The notes under the pieces were generated by a model, which worked only from the letters and a program-made list of their open reading frames with translations, was not told the origin of the DNA and searched no databases. From NCBI GenBank assembly GCA_965644295.1, contig CBFFRP010000090.1:96833-160832 (forward strand): a stretch of DNA of 64,000 nt, in the 5' to 3' direction. Position numbers and translations under genes: made by a program. The DNA is from Paraphysomonas bandaiensis. Lineage: Eukaryota > Chrysophyceae. Shown in pieces: positions 25,111 through 37,189 of this stretch (positions within the stretch are counted from its first letter, which is position 1; each line of letters starts with the position of its first letter).

Positions 25111-25261
25111 TAGCCCGTTTTAGTGTTACAACGTTCTATGTTTTATATCCATTAAAAACAGTAGTATTGGTTCCCTAGCCCTGGTGTGGTCAATGAAGCT
25201 GTTGACACAACTCCATGAATCATGAATCTGCAGGACACCTCTAGATCTTCATATGCTATGA

Positions 25262-25460
25262 GTCTATGAGTGACAGAGCTCTATCAGGTCTCCAAGAAAA
25301 CGTGACCGGCCTCATCGACGAATTCATCGATGACAAGGTGCTTAAGCCAAGTGACTGGATCCTGAAGTCAGCAGATGTCAGGTGTATCAACTTTCTGCGT
25401 GTTCACTGCATTTGCTTGAGTAATAGAGCGAAAATGGTTGAACCTCGAAGCAGGGCCTTA
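25262..25460 (+). repeat. Dispersed repeat with decayed coding potential (copy 1)
   Basis: Encodes ILKSADVRCINFLRVHCICL. Near 37020-37080 a related DNA segment encodes ILKSANVRFHNILLAHCVCL. The two share ATCCTGAAGTCAGCA and the following ~50 bases. Both lie next to retroelement 3' cores, so they probably belong to one transposon type. I do not recognise the domain. Confidence 0.5.
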
Positions 25461-25524
25461 TAACCGTTAATAGTAATGCCATTATAATTGCCGGGAACTG
25501 GACTACCGTTAATGGACCATGCTT

Positions 25525-25800
25525 TGGTCTTTGGTGCTTATGGTGACGCACAAGCAGTCCCGAGACGGTTGCCCGCCACCAGTAGTATATAGCAAATCTA
25601 GTTATTAGCTAGTCTATAGACATAAACTAGTTTCTGTACGCAACCGTACTCATGTAATAATCAGACTTTCATATATATGGTGACGCACAAGCAGCATTCG
25701 TAGCACTAAAAAGTAGGATATCAGAGTTAAACACTAGCAAGTTTAATTGTTTTGCTACACTAGTCCTGACTCTTACATGCTTATTTTGATAATAACAAGA
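25525..25800 (+). repeat. Two copies of the retroelement 3' core (copy C)
   Basis: TGGTGACGCACAAGCAG occurs at about 25550 (after TTTGGTGCTTA) and again at about 25680. The second copy is followed by CATTCGTAGCACTAAAAAGTAGGATATCAGAG, which matches the 3' flank seen at 37570-37620. This resembles a tandem or nested insertion of the same element end. Confidence 0.6.
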
Positions 25801-26030
25801 CATTATTAGCAACAGGGGTCAACAACCAGGCTCTGCTGGAGAGTATCTGGAGAATGTCATCACTCCAAGTTGGTAGGGCCGGGTCTCGTAGTAGGTCCCG
25901 GAGTCTTCTTGTGTCTCTGAAAGGCTGATTCTCGTATCTGTGAGATGGAGTCTTGAGGACAATCAAGACACGTATGTTGTTTTGTTCACGTCGAGACCAT
26001 GTTTTGTTTGGGTCCGATTCTTGCCAATGC
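25781..26030 (-). mobile_element. Decayed retroelement coding tail (copy C, inverted)
   Basis: The minus strand reads LKTPSHRYENQPFRDTRRLR then DLLRDPALPTW. This matches the C-terminal part of the retroelement at 12812-13366 (TTPSHRYENPPFRDTRRD) but keeps the frame past the point where that copy is shifted. It is a truncated relic with a stop upstream. Confidence 0.6.
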
Positions 26031-26672
26031 CTGAATGGTGTGTGCGTCGATTACCGCGTAGTGCCTAATTTCCTCGCTGATGCCCCTAATGACATCCTTG
26101 CCCATGCTCAGACTGTGGCGTTCGATGCATGAAATGAAAGAGGATGTGGAATGTGGAACTACACCGTGTTGGAAAATACATAACTGAAAAATACTTTCAC
26201 TCTATGCTGATATTATATGTTAGAGACATATAGGAACATATAGCAACATATCGTAACACATAATAAACTTATGATCAATACAACTTATCAATCACTTAAA
26301 TTCATCCAATACGAATTGAAATATGCTTGCATCCGGCCGCAACTGTCGATTAGCTTTCAGAAACAACAGTTTAGCTGAATTTTTACAATATATTGTTCCC
26401 TATCCCTGACTCAATTCATGTTGATTCAACTACCTATCACTACAAAAAACATGGAGCAGTGACAAAAAAAAGTCAAAATATTCGGCGTAAAAATTCAATG
26501 TAGCTATCATGAGCCGCATCATTCTAACATATAACTAGTCTATCATAGTCATGCCTCATGGCATTGGTAAAAGCAATTCTACATACAAGTCCAGCCACAC
26601 TCAAAGAAGAAGAAAATATTACAAATTAAATTAACACAATAATACCATTATATGTGTTCTGAAAGTGAATTG

Positions 26673-27206
26673 CTACCGACGAGCGAGAATAGGGCACAAG
26701 AAAAATACATTAGCCAACCGTATGGGTTCCGCAAATTCATTCAAAAATAGCGCTACAGCAAATGTTCCAATGCGTGGGTTTTGCTCTATTGAAGCTCTAA
26801 TTGATGTCGATTTGTCACCAGAGTCTGGAAGATATTCAATTGCCTACACAGATATCATCAGGCTGATAAAGTACAATGGTTTATAAAATACCTTGTTCAA
26901 TAACTCCGAGTAACTGAAGCCAATTAATGAGCAGTCAAACATACCGCTATCCAAACCAAAAAACAGTATTCCTAATGTGGTTAAATACGTCCCTGCGTAC
27001 ACGCCAATAGCAATGTATCCATACTTGGACCACATTTCAGAAATATTTTTCTTCATATCGGAGAGTGTGTATGATTTATGTCTGCGCTGTGTGTGTGCTG
27101 TGCAGCTGGCCTGAATTAACGTCCCTCCTATAGAACTGTGACCACTGCCTCGTAAAGCACGTCCCATACGACAGGCGTGTAAACACTGTCGAGTTAACAT
27201 TTTCAA
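26673..27206 (-). CDS. FAM210: FAM210 / DUF1279-family mitochondrial membrane protein, 161 aa
   Basis: Exon 1 is 27206-26892 and exon 2 is 26843-26673, joined in phase 0 across a 48-base intron. The first ~45 residues are basic and hydroxylated with few acids (MKMLTRQCLHACRMGRALRG), as in a mitochondrial targeting peptide. The DUF1279 core follows: KYGYIAIGVYAGTYLTTLGI, a membrane segment, then FGLDSGMF. In exon 2, NPRIGTFAVALFLNEFAEPI and RLANVFFLCPILARR match the family's conserved C-terminal half (GTFA.A....EP.R). Vertebrate FAM210 proteins act in mitochondrial translation and energy metabolism. I cannot choose between A and B subtypes. Head to head with NudC. Confidence 0.88.
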
Positions 27207-27666
27207 TAACTAAACTAAGCTATCGATATCGGACTAATGAGTGTCTCATATCGTGGCTGTTTCTACTAGGAAACCTACATATACATACACATATAGCCCC
27301 TATACCATATACACACATACTGCTGTGCATACTGCACATCCTACCTGCCGACATACATACATACATACACAGTAGATCGGAGACATCGTACAGTATATAT
27401 GTACAGTATACAGTATATACGGAAGGACAGAATACACTGTACTATTCTGGAAGCATCTTCACACTGCTGTACATATACACATACATCTATATACGTACAG
27501 TGCTGTACATCTACCACAGATATGAGCCGTGTAGCTGTATATACACACACACTGCCGCTCAGTGGTCTTGAAACGACATATTGATATAGTTTGACGGGAG
27601 TCAGTAATAGTCAACGTACTTTAACTACAGCGTGATTTCTGTTATACTTTGTGAGTGTTTTAAAGA
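27207..27666. promoter_or_regulatory. Shared upstream region of FAM210-like and NudC genes
   Basis: 460 bases of ACATAC/TATAC-rich sequence with TACTGCTGTGCATACTGCAC at about 27319-27338, ACACTGCTGTACATATACAC at about 27461-27480 and GTACAGTGCTGTACAT at about 27496-27511. A CATACATACATACATAC run lies at about 27353-27369. The motif matches other divergent spacers in the window. Short frames on both strands are shadows. Confidence 0.5.
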
Positions 27667-28879
27667 ATGTCAGACGAAAGATTCGATGGAATGTTCTTGA
27701 CTATAGCGCAGCAAGCGCAGGGCATAGAGCCATTGCTCGATAACTTATTCTCCTTTCTACGAAGAAAAACAGATTTCTTTGTTGGAGCATCTCCTCAGCA
27801 TGTGGAAGAATTGGTGAATATCGATAACCACCTTTAATTTGAAACTAACCGACAGATTGGACAGGTGATGAAGGTCATCAAGAAACACGCTGCATTGTCA
27901 GCCCAAACCGAAGCTGAGAAGCAAAAGGAGCGCGAAAAAGAAGAGAGAAAACGAAAAGAAAGGCTTGCCAAGAAGAAAAAGGTGAATGACTTAATTAATC
28001 TTCTCCTTATTTTGCAAATTTTGTCATTGTTTTGTTGTGATTGTGAGTAGGAAGAGGAGGAGGAAATTCGTCGTCACCAGGAAGCAATGAAGGCGAAGAA
28101 AGCCAAATCTGACACCACAACCCCTCCCGCTCCCCCTCAGGATGATGTTGTCGAACTTTCTGAAGATGGATCGTTTGATATTGCCTCTGCCCCATCCTCG
28201 AATAAGCCTGCTGAAGCTGTTGGTGCGGCGGAGACAGAAGCTCCTAAAGAAACGAATGATAAGGAGGGAGATGATGACGACGACGATGACTCCCCTCCAC
28301 GTGAGTATATTTACACTTTTATTGACTGAACGTCGATGTGTACCTTGTTATGTTTGACCTATTGTCTGTTTAGCCGAGGGAAATGGTGGCCGCACGGATA
28401 CCTATGTGTGGACTCAGACCCTGCAAGAGTTGAACGTCGTTATCGCTGTTCCTCCAGGAACCAAGACACGCCAGGTCGTTGTAGATATCAAGAACCGCCA
28501 TCTTAAGGTTGGACTTAAAGGAGAAGCGCCGATTATTGATGGCGAACTCCAGAAACGTGTGATAGTTGATGACAGTTTCTGGACACTGGAGGATAACAAA
28601 GAGATAGCTATTAACCTGCAAAAAGACAACAAAATGGAGTGGTGGAGTTGTGTTATTCAAGGTGATCCTGAAATCAACACGAAGAAGGTTCAGCCAGAGA
28701 ATAGTAAGCTGGCCGATTTGGATGGGGAGACCCGACAGACTGTAGAGAAAATGATGTATGACCAGCGTCAGAAAGCAATGGGAAAGCCTACCTCAGAGGA
28801 AGAGAAAAAGCAGGAGATGCTCAAGAAATTTATGGCAGCCCACCCTGAAATGGACTTTTCGAATGCTAAGTTTTCGTAA
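27667..28879 (+). CDS. NUDC: NudC nuclear movement protein (CS domain), 342 aa
   Basis: Exons: 27667-27813, 27856-27981, 28051-28300 and 28374-28879. The start [20 protein letters not shown] and [11 protein letters not shown] are the conserved NudC N-terminus. A lysine/glutamate-rich coiled coil (~50-100) and an acidic linker ([11 protein letters not shown]) follow. The CS (p23-like) domain begins at [15 protein letters not shown] and runs through [13 protein letters not shown] to [14 protein letters not shown]. The C-terminus has the family signature [17 protein letters not shown] and [13 protein letters not shown]. NudC is a co-chaperone that works with Hsp90 and stabilises dynein regulators such as LIS1. 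Length is close to animal NUDC. Confidence 0.96.
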
Positions 28880-29669
28880 AGTTGATGTTCGGTTGAATAA
28901 TTGAATGAAGTGAAAATGCGAGTTTGTTTTTAGTTTAGCACATTTTCAGGGGTAGTGCAGTCATTGAAATGTAACTGAGGCCTAGTGAGCTATACTTCTA
29001 ACAAAGATGTAGTATTTCAGTAATTATTGCTATGCTAGTGACCTTACTTTTGAGTTGATAGAATGCTTTGCAGAGTTTAAATCAATTGTATGAGAAAGAC
29101 TGTTTATCTTTAAGCTTCATGCATGTATGTATTTATAGTAGTATGGTAGTATGAGGGCCAAATACCCGATATGGATGGGTTGATACCAAAATCTCTTGAT
29201 TTCTCGCAAGACTGGAGATACTTGAAATATATGATATTAAGCAACACATGATTTAGTTGAACTTACTACACAAAATTTCAATGATACAATACGATACACA
29301 AGAGAACGTTTGAAATACATCCTCATAGTATTTATGATGGAGTGTTTTGCACCCAACAGTTCCTATGTTCTGTGATGTCTGTCTTATGGGCTGTGACATG
29401 AGCAGTGACTGTCTCCCTACCCAGCATAAGATAGATCAGGGGTTGCAACTATCTAGGATATGCACAAGAATGCAATGTTCCATAAGATACACTCACAGTT
29501 CTGTCAATTGTATGGATTCGTCCATTGTCAGTGTGTTGTTCCCATATATTTCTGATAAATATCTGCTCTGTGGGGTTTGCCCGGCCTGCAGTTGGACACG
29601 CTGCTGTGAGCTCTACATATGGCATACCTGCAGCTGTGTCCAGACAGCAATAGGCAATAGGCAATACCA

Positions 29670-29700
29670 GTATACGGTATACGGTATACGGTATACGTAC
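29670..29700. repeat. Tandem GGTATAC repeat
   Basis: Four tandem copies of a GTATACG-type unit (GTATACGGTATACGGTATAC). Each GTATAC is itself palindromic. It sits within the motif-rich region upstream of NUP160. Confidence 0.8.
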
Positions 29701-29870
29701 TGCTGTATGAATTTAGATGTATAGACAGCCAATATACAGTACAGCAGCAGCGGTATACAGCAGTGTATCTCCCTCATATACTGCACGACATACGTGCTGT
29801 ATGTTGCTGTATATACCACATACAACAAGACGATTGATTGGGTTGTGAGGTCCATATACATACATATACA

Positions 29871-30043
29871 GGGGGTGGTTGTGCATATCGATTTCATCGA
29901 TTTGTTCATCGTTTATTTCATTGAAAAATCATCGTTTTTTCATTAAAAAGTCGCTTTTTTTCACTTTTCACTGAAAAAACGATGATTTTTCGATGAAATA
30001 AATGGTGAACAAATCGATGAAATCGATATGCACAACCACCCCC
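29871..30043. mobile_element. Foldback (MITE-like) inverted repeat, 173 bp
   Basis: The left arm starts GGGGGTGGTTGTGCATATCG at 29871 and its reverse complement ends at 30043 (CGATATGCACAACCACCCCC). The arms are about 75 bases with few mismatches and meet at a T/A-rich loop around 29948-29975. No coding capacity. Arms rich in ATCGATTTCATCGAT give additional internal palindromes. A clear target duplication is not visible. It could be a miniature inverted-repeat transposon or a cruciform-forming element upstream of NUP160. Confidence 0.8.
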
Positions 30044-30156
30044 AGTACACAGTACATCGAGCTGGATGTATGTGTATGTGTGTATGCAACTCAGCCAGCA
30101 GCTCTCTCATTTAAACATAACTCGACAATATATATATATATAGCTAAAGGACCAGC

Positions 30157-33100
30157 ATGAGCAATCTGCCAGCTAGTCTTGCTGAAATTTCATTGCAAAC
30201 CACATCTTTGGAGTGGTCTCAAGATATATATGCGGAGAGATTTCGCGCATCTTATAAATTACTCTCTGGAGGTCAGTATATAGAATTATAACACATGAAC
30301 TCATCGCTCAGTTGTTCTATAGGTGGACGGAGTGTGGTAGGTGCATCAGAGGTATCTAGAAATGATTTTTTTGGGCGTCGATGGCTGCATTGGGAGGCAG
30401 CTGCTGGAGTAGTGTGTTTGCGGGAAATATGGCTGGATCAAGATCTAGTTGACAATGCCTTATGCCTACAGCTAGGAGGTAAATGTTATTCTCATTGCTT
30501 CAGAGAGAGACCAACGTTTGCTATTTTGTAGAATTATATTTAGGCACACCTTTGTCGGTGCACTTTGAATGCCTTCCCAGTGAAGATGCCGCAATCACAA
30601 TTCGTGTTTGTTTTGTGATGTGCGATGGATCGGTACACAATATTCGCTTGCAATCCCATGAGCGAAACCGGTCCGTGCTTGCTGACTTGGTTGATTTCAA
30701 AGCAGGTAGCGATAACTGCTATAGTATATAATTTTTATGTTTATACTGTTGCCCCATAATTTTAATATTATGACTACACTTTTAGGTGGCCTCTTAAGTA
30801 CACGCTCCGAGCCATTTTTGCAGTCGAGTAGTGTTGGCCTCATCAAGTCGCACCAGATCAGTGATAGCATACGCGAAACTCAACGCATATGCTGTGCATC
30901 CCACCTGTCTCACTTCGGAATAATATTCGGCCTCAGCTTGGGGGATGTTGTATACGTACGCATGTCTCCCAGCGGATTGTTCGTAGAGACGGTGCTGCGG
31001 GACCAGAGTCCACTAACAGCCCTGTGGTCGGGATTAATGGGGACCAATAAGAGGCCTGCCGTGGTGGCTGTCTCTGGTGCGTTTATAGGAATATATTTAT
31101 TGAAAGTGTGTTCCTGGAGTCTGTGTAGTTTTGTCCTGATAATATTTGAGCAGCTATATATTGTGAGCATTATATGACATGGGTGTTCTTGCATTACAGG
31201 GTCACATCTTAGAGACATGTCCATACTTGTGTCTGTATGTGCGAACGGCATTCTACGTGTATGGGACTGTCTTGCGAGGTCGTGCTTGCAGCAGCTGCCT
31301 CTTCTGGACCTCGTTGATGAGAATTCGAGACCTAGTGCGCACCAACAAGTAGTTATGGAAGGTATGTTATTTTATTATTCTATTTTATAGTCCGTTTGCA
31401 TTTATGAATCTAATGTTATATCGAGAAGATGATTAGATCACTCTAATTGCTCTAATTGACATTGTTTTAATGCTTAGGTGTATGTGTGGATACACACCCC
31501 ATGGGCAACGCTGGATTAATGATCACTGCCGGTATCACACTAAGAGTTGGACGCGTCCGAACTTGGAATGTAGGTGTTTTAATTGCGCAATCATGATCGC
31601 CGATAGTGAATTATTTCGTTTTTTGCTGATGAGTTGCCTTTGTAGTCACTTGTGTATATCATAATTGTACGATGGCTCTTTTCAAGTGGCGTGCACAATT
31701 AGCACATACGCTATATACATATATGCCCTGCATATGTCGGCCTGTCTGAGCATTATGCTAGGTTGTAGTATTGTCGTGGAGCCCTTCTCGCTCGTCGGAA
31801 GTCCCTCTGCGCGCCTATCTGACGCCTCCTTCATTCGACTCGACCCTCTCTTCTGTAGACATTTCATTAGAGCAGATCACTCTCAATCCGTGCTCGTCGT
31901 GCTCGCATGGGGAAGCGGCTTCTGTAGTATCCTTATGGAATGTGAATGGAGACATTGTCCCAGTTTCCTACAGCTTGGAAGGTATAAGCTGGAGTGCCGA
32001 GGGTCATGCAGCCGCCTGCCACTCCAGCGACGTACCGTATTTCGTCCCGCGGCTAGTCTCCTTTGGGCCTGCAGAAACACACCGCTATATGTCCACCATG
32101 GATGAGATGCTTCTACGAGACGCTCAAAATAGGGTTGGGTGGACACCGGACGGACGGATGTTCAATGGGGAGTTTAAAGCGAGATCAAGTGGCATCAAGG
32201 TATGATAATGTCTACATACCACATCATATTTCAATCCTTTAGTATACGATGATCATGGCATGTAGCACTACATCCGTAGTTTCGCTGTAATATGCTCATA
32301 TCTTTTTGGGGCTGTTTTAATTTTAATTTGTAGCGTACATTTCTGCAACGCATGTTTGCTCCAAACCGATTTTCTTTCGACATTATTATTGGCGTACTCA
32401 GTCACGATGTTCCATACGAGGTACAGAAGAATCAGCAAACACTTCACGACCTCACTGAACGATATGAATCCTCCGCAACGAATATTCTTATTGAAAATGT
32501 GCTAGATGTGTTTGCCGGAATGGAGGAAGATGCATATGATGAGCTTCGTGTGAATGAAATGAGTTCCGAATCGTCAATAGCTGATAGCACCGCCCTCCGC
32601 CTCCAGGCACTTACTAACGTTGCTTTGCGATTACTGTCATTGTGTGAGATCCGTAATCGCGAACTTCGCTCGAGTTCAAGTTCGTGCTCAATTCTTGTCC
32701 GTAATCGAGGCTCTTTTTCTGACCACGTTCTTGTTCCTGCGGGGAGCGATATTCCCTTTGAGTTTGTGGTAATTCGGCCAAGCGGCATAGGTATCGTAGT
32801 TGAGACACCATTTATAGTGGATGCCGGTGAAGATGTCATTCCGAATTACATGAATACACAACACACTTTTGTGCACTTCAAGCGGAAATTAGGCGAAAGA
32901 GAGTTACAAAATACAGATAAGTTGTTGGCCTGGAGAGTACTGGAAGCAGTGAGCGAAAGTGTGGCCTCCAGTCGGGCTTTAGAGTTAGACGCTGCGCTGC
33001 AGAGATTTACAGCTGATGTGGTCACTGTAACCGACAAGAATAGTGGTGAGTGACTTTTGCTGTGTTGACATATCGCGTGATAAAAGTTCGCAGAGTGGAT

Positions 33101-36100
33101 AAAAGAAGCAATTGTGAATTACGTCCAGTCAACAGATAATGATGTATTTGAAATTGTGAAAACACTTTTCTCTCAGTGTGGTGGGCTGACGGAGACCACG
33201 GCACAGGCTCTTGTGGATGACATGCTGAGTGAAGTCCTGATGCCGTCGTGGTCACAGTATGGGGGCACCCAAGGGTACAATTCTTTACGGAACCCATTGC
33301 AAGGACGCATGGGATCTCATCTAGTGCGTGAGGCATGTGCTCTGTCGGTGCGAGATCATTATGAGTACACAAGGGCTGTTGTCTTCGCTCTTGTATCCCT
33401 TTGCCATTTGGATGATTCTGCGTTCCCACGTAGAGTGGTGACTATTATTAGGGACTTACATTTGCCTCAGGTATGTAAAATCCTTTCCATATGTATAATG
33501 GGTATAATCAATTCGTATGCAGGCCATTTCGCATATGCAGTTTTATGCTTTCATTATGTGGACACAATCTGTGCACGTGAGCAGTAACCACCAATTAGAT
33601 CGGACGGTTGATTTTGATGATGTTCAGTATGATTCGAGTCTGATTGCAGACCTTTCGAGCACGACGATGGAAATACGTGCTCACTCCCGCTCAGAGGAGT
33701 CAACAAGTGTATGGGTGACGTTTTGGGAGCGTGTGGGACCTCGAATGTCAATTCCATTGTCCAGTGGCGGAATGTGGGTAGCGCTATTGGAAAGGTGCCA
33801 TTTTGCTCTACGTCCCTCCTCTTTGAGTGACTACACGTCCTTTTTGTATTCACAAGGGCAGTACGCCTGCATCACGCGCGCAATATCCTTAAGTATGCGC
33901 ATCAGAAACAATGTTTCATATGGTATACCTATGGAGGATGATAGCAATAGCAACTTGAAAATAATGCAGGAATACTTCTTAAAGTGCCGCAACGAAACAG
34001 CACTGGCAATTTCTTGCTTGCAGGCACACTTACGGGATATATCCAGCATGATATCGGAGGCAGATTTCGAAACTAAGATAGACCAATCTCTTCAACAGGA
34101 TTTACTTCAGGTTGTAGATGATTTAGTGGCAATTCCTTTGTGGGACGATAAAATTGATACCTTGGGGGCAACTCAAGATGATGGTATACATATGGATGTA
34201 GATACCGCGGACAGCATTCCCCAGCTTAATCACAGTGACGTGGCTGCCTTGATAAAAGAATGGACCGCAAGTCACGTGCAGTCATCTGGCGATTTTGCGG
34301 TCAATTCTAACAGCGAGGGGATATTATGTCTGGGCGAAGCACTCCTGCGTTTATCTAGCGTATCTGGTTTCCGTATGTATCTCAGCTCACTAATCACTTC
34401 GTATCCAAATGAGAATTGTATTGACGTATTGATTTTGAGAAATCCAAGTGCTCTACGAAGATTTCATGTTCTGTATCACCACATTAATACCCAGAGTCTG
34501 TTGGAGCGATGTCGATCTGTATTGCCTTCTCTCGTCGGTGATATACTAGCATTGAAAGGGTGTTACGCGGGCATTGAGAGCGTTCGCCACGCAAAGGAAT
34601 TTAATTTTGATCGAGTTGTTCAGAATGAGCTCGACATACTTGCTATTGCTTTGTGGTCTTCGGTCTTCAAGTTTTCTCTTCATAGTGTACTGCTGGATGA
34701 GTCACTTGATGCAATTGTGGAGTTGATTAGACTATCCGGACCGCTGACTCATACCTCATCTGAGGGTAGTCAGTACCATGACAGAATAAGTCACTGGAGA
34801 GGATGCCTCAGATCCTTGATATCAAAGGCTTGTGCGACGGGTCATTTGGGTTGGCTTTGCTCCCTAACATTCCGTTGCGAAGACTCAAATAATGCCTTCG
34901 TAGATTTGACAAAAGAAATATCCACTGAAATGGAGTTTTTAGTGACCAGCTCTGACTTTATTGACGTGTCTGATCTCCCCGATGAGTCGAATGCCGATGC
35001 CTCTTGGAATACGCTCTATGATTGTTTAGCAACTTTTCTATTGAGTAATCAAGATTACGGGGAGTGTGCGCGTGTTCTATACCAGTATTACAGGAGATTA
35101 GATGCAGAAGGCTCCCCTACATTGCGACGACTTCGCATGCAACAGAGGTACCATTACTTGTTTTCTGTGTACACCTTATTGTTCACCTCTATACTTCATT
35201 GTTCTTTACGATTGAGTTCAGGTGTCTGAGCATTGCCATCAGCGCGCTTAATAACTTGCCTGAAGACCAGAGATTTGTTATATATAAGTGTCCTGTCCAA
35301 ATGCCTGCGTCTACAGGGGGAAGTCTTGGTAAGCGGAATATTCGTGGCGTTAAGTCTTCTTTTCCTCCATCTCCACCGTCTGGGAAGGTTTTGTCCTATA
35401 CAACTCTTGAGGAGCTAGAGCACATGTATCTACAAGCGCATTGTAAAGTATTTCTTCTGTCCTACGAGAAGGAGGGGGTGCACAATCCGTATATAGTGTA
35501 TTCTACTGATGACTCAAATCTAGTACGCATGCTTGCAGATGCTGGAAATTTTGTGGATGCCGTAAACTTGAGTCGCCATAATTTCCCTACCAATACCACT
35601 AGTGCGCGCAACACTTCCCTGGAGTACGTCATCAGCACCCTTGCTAGTCGATGCGTTTCAGAAGATGGAGGGCGTGATCTGGAGGAACAGTTTATAGCAA
35701 TGCACGGATGCCCCCCTATATCGCGAGAGGTTAATGATGAAGAGTCTAATAAGTCCCATATGTGGAATTACCTTATCCGGTGCCTTCACATTGCTGATGG
35801 TCCAGAGTGTAATTGGGAGTTGCATAATGCTGCTGCTAAGGCGTGTCTGCGTATCTCCAGAGATTTCTTCAACGAAGATGAATACAACCATTTCACAAAG
35901 GCCCGAAAGAGCAGAATACGTTCTCTGATCTCCGCAACGGATGTATCTTCCACTCAATACGAGGGCAACCTTCCAGCCTTGTTGCGGACTTTAATCGGGG
36001 AGGGGGAATTGGAAGAGGCTTGTGATCTAGCAGCGGATTATATTAATAAATGCTGTGGTGAACATTCCCAAATGGAATGTATACCGTACGATTCTCTTGA

Positions 36101-36308
36101 CAAATTGCTTCATGCATGCCGCGAAGTATTGAAAGTGGACGATCGACATACGATTGTAGAAGATAATTTAGTCGAAGTTGCGCACGATCCTAATGATCCG
36201 ACGGAGCTGATGTTACTGGAAAATTTAGCTCAAAGATATTCAAAGTTGGAAATAGCCATAGAAAAGTACTTTGAACGACTTTATTTGGCTGAAATGGGTA
36301 ATGAGTAG
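30157..36308 (+). CDS. NUP160: NUP160-type nucleoporin (Y-complex), ~1,737 aa, eleven exons
   Basis: Exons: 30157-30271, 30323-30478, 30544-30705, 30786-31076, 31200-31361, 31478-~31573, ~31769-32199, 32334-33045, 33094-33470, 33523-35147 and 35222-36308. The exon 6/7 junction has two frame-keeping choices and is the least certain. NUP160 (yeast Nup120) is a scaffold of the Y-complex of the nuclear pore. The N-terminal half looks like its beta-propeller: GSHLRDMSILVSVCANGILR, then VWDCLARSCLQQ, then GLMITAGITLRVGRVRTWN. The rest is a long alpha-solenoid with LLRDAQNRVGWTPDGRM and LEYVISTLASRC. Longer than the human protein (about 1,440 aa). The first six introns split a glycine or valine codon in phase 1. 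Confidence 0.85.
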
Positions 36309-36934
36309 TTATAATGCAAAATTTCTATTAAGTTAACAGGACACATTCCTGTGCTGTCGTCGCAGTTGTTTGGTGCGCGATGTGTACACAAGAGTAATTA
36401 TATTCGTTTTCCTATGGGTTTCATAGCTTTAAATGATATAGCATCACCCGCATAGTCTAAACTCTAAACAGTGTTGTTGAATCATATATGAATATCCGGA
36501 TGACAGGTATAAGAAATATGACTAGATTAAGGTGGAATCATTCTTTCAGTAGTTAATAAGTGGTCCTTATCAGTAGACAAACTAAGTTGATAACATTCAT
36601 CAGTCCATCAGTTTAAGGTTGTAGTGCAATGAACTGGAATTAGTGTATATCAGGGCTAGGAAACAATATATTACGATACTGTTGTGATACACTGGGTACA
36701 GGGGCTGGATACTGGATAGTTTATGGCTCATTTCAATTAATTGTTATCATTTATCAAGCCCAGCGCCGACCCTGCAGCTGTCGAACTTTCCTACAACAAA
36801 GTCGGACTGGCACTTTTTCGTGGTGTTCTGTGTTCTGTGTTCTGGGGGAGATAAGTACCGGAGAGGTTTCTTCTGAGAAACGATCGTGTCCGCATATATA
36901 GTCAGCATATACTGTTCTTCCCACTCATAGCCAA

Positions 36935-37095
36935 ATGCTTGACGGGAGAATGGGCTTACCTGAAGGGCGTCCGGGGTATTGGGCTGCCTGCATCCGGGCT
37001 GTTCACCTTAGGGACTCAAAAATCCTGAAGTCAGCAAATGTCAGGTTTCACAACATTCTGCTTGCTCACTGCGTTTGTTTGGGAAGGGATGCGTA
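36935..37095 (+). repeat. Dispersed repeat with decayed coding potential (copy 2)
   Basis: Reads DSKILKSANVRFHNILLAHC then VCLGRDAY, matching the repeat at about 25350-25440. It ends a few hundred bases before a retroelement 3' core, as copy 1 does. The domain is not recognised. Confidence 0.5.
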
Positions 37096-37189
37096 TCAAT
37101 TAAGTGACGCAGGGTGTAGACTTGCCGTCTCAATTTCAATTATTGCTATTAAATGTAATTATTTAATACAAGACTACATTAGCTGCCAA

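Larger units (their letters stand above)
24791..26672. other. 1.9 kb repeat-rich stretch without an intact gene
   Basis: Lies between the 3' ends of the secreted-protein gene and the FAM210-like gene. Contains a duplicated 'AATTGGTGTwAATrCCTAGTCGATGTA' unit at about 25030-25110, a repeat shared with 36935-37095 (about 25262-25460), two copies of the retroelement 3' core (about 25525-25560 and 25676-25720) and an inverted fragment of the retroelement coding tail (25781-26030). The rest is AT-rich. Confidence 0.6.
28880..30156. other. 1.3 kb spacer with foldback element and motif-rich promoter
   Basis: Between the NudC stop and the NUP160 start, both on the plus strand. 28880-29640 is AT-rich with no supported gene. 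A GGTATAC tandem lies at about 29670-29700, CAGTACAGCAGCAGCGGTAT near 29735-29757, and a 173-base inverted repeat at 29871-30043. A TATATATATATA stretch lies about 20 bases before the NUP160 start. Confidence 0.6.

Noticed and set aside
29347-29909. Cys/Tyr-rich small frames upstream of NUP160
   Set aside because: Simple-sequence shadows with no splice partner or homology.
30001-30060. Possible target-site duplication around the foldback element
   Set aside because: The flanks (ATACA and AGTACA) are similar but simple-sequence, so they do not prove transposition.
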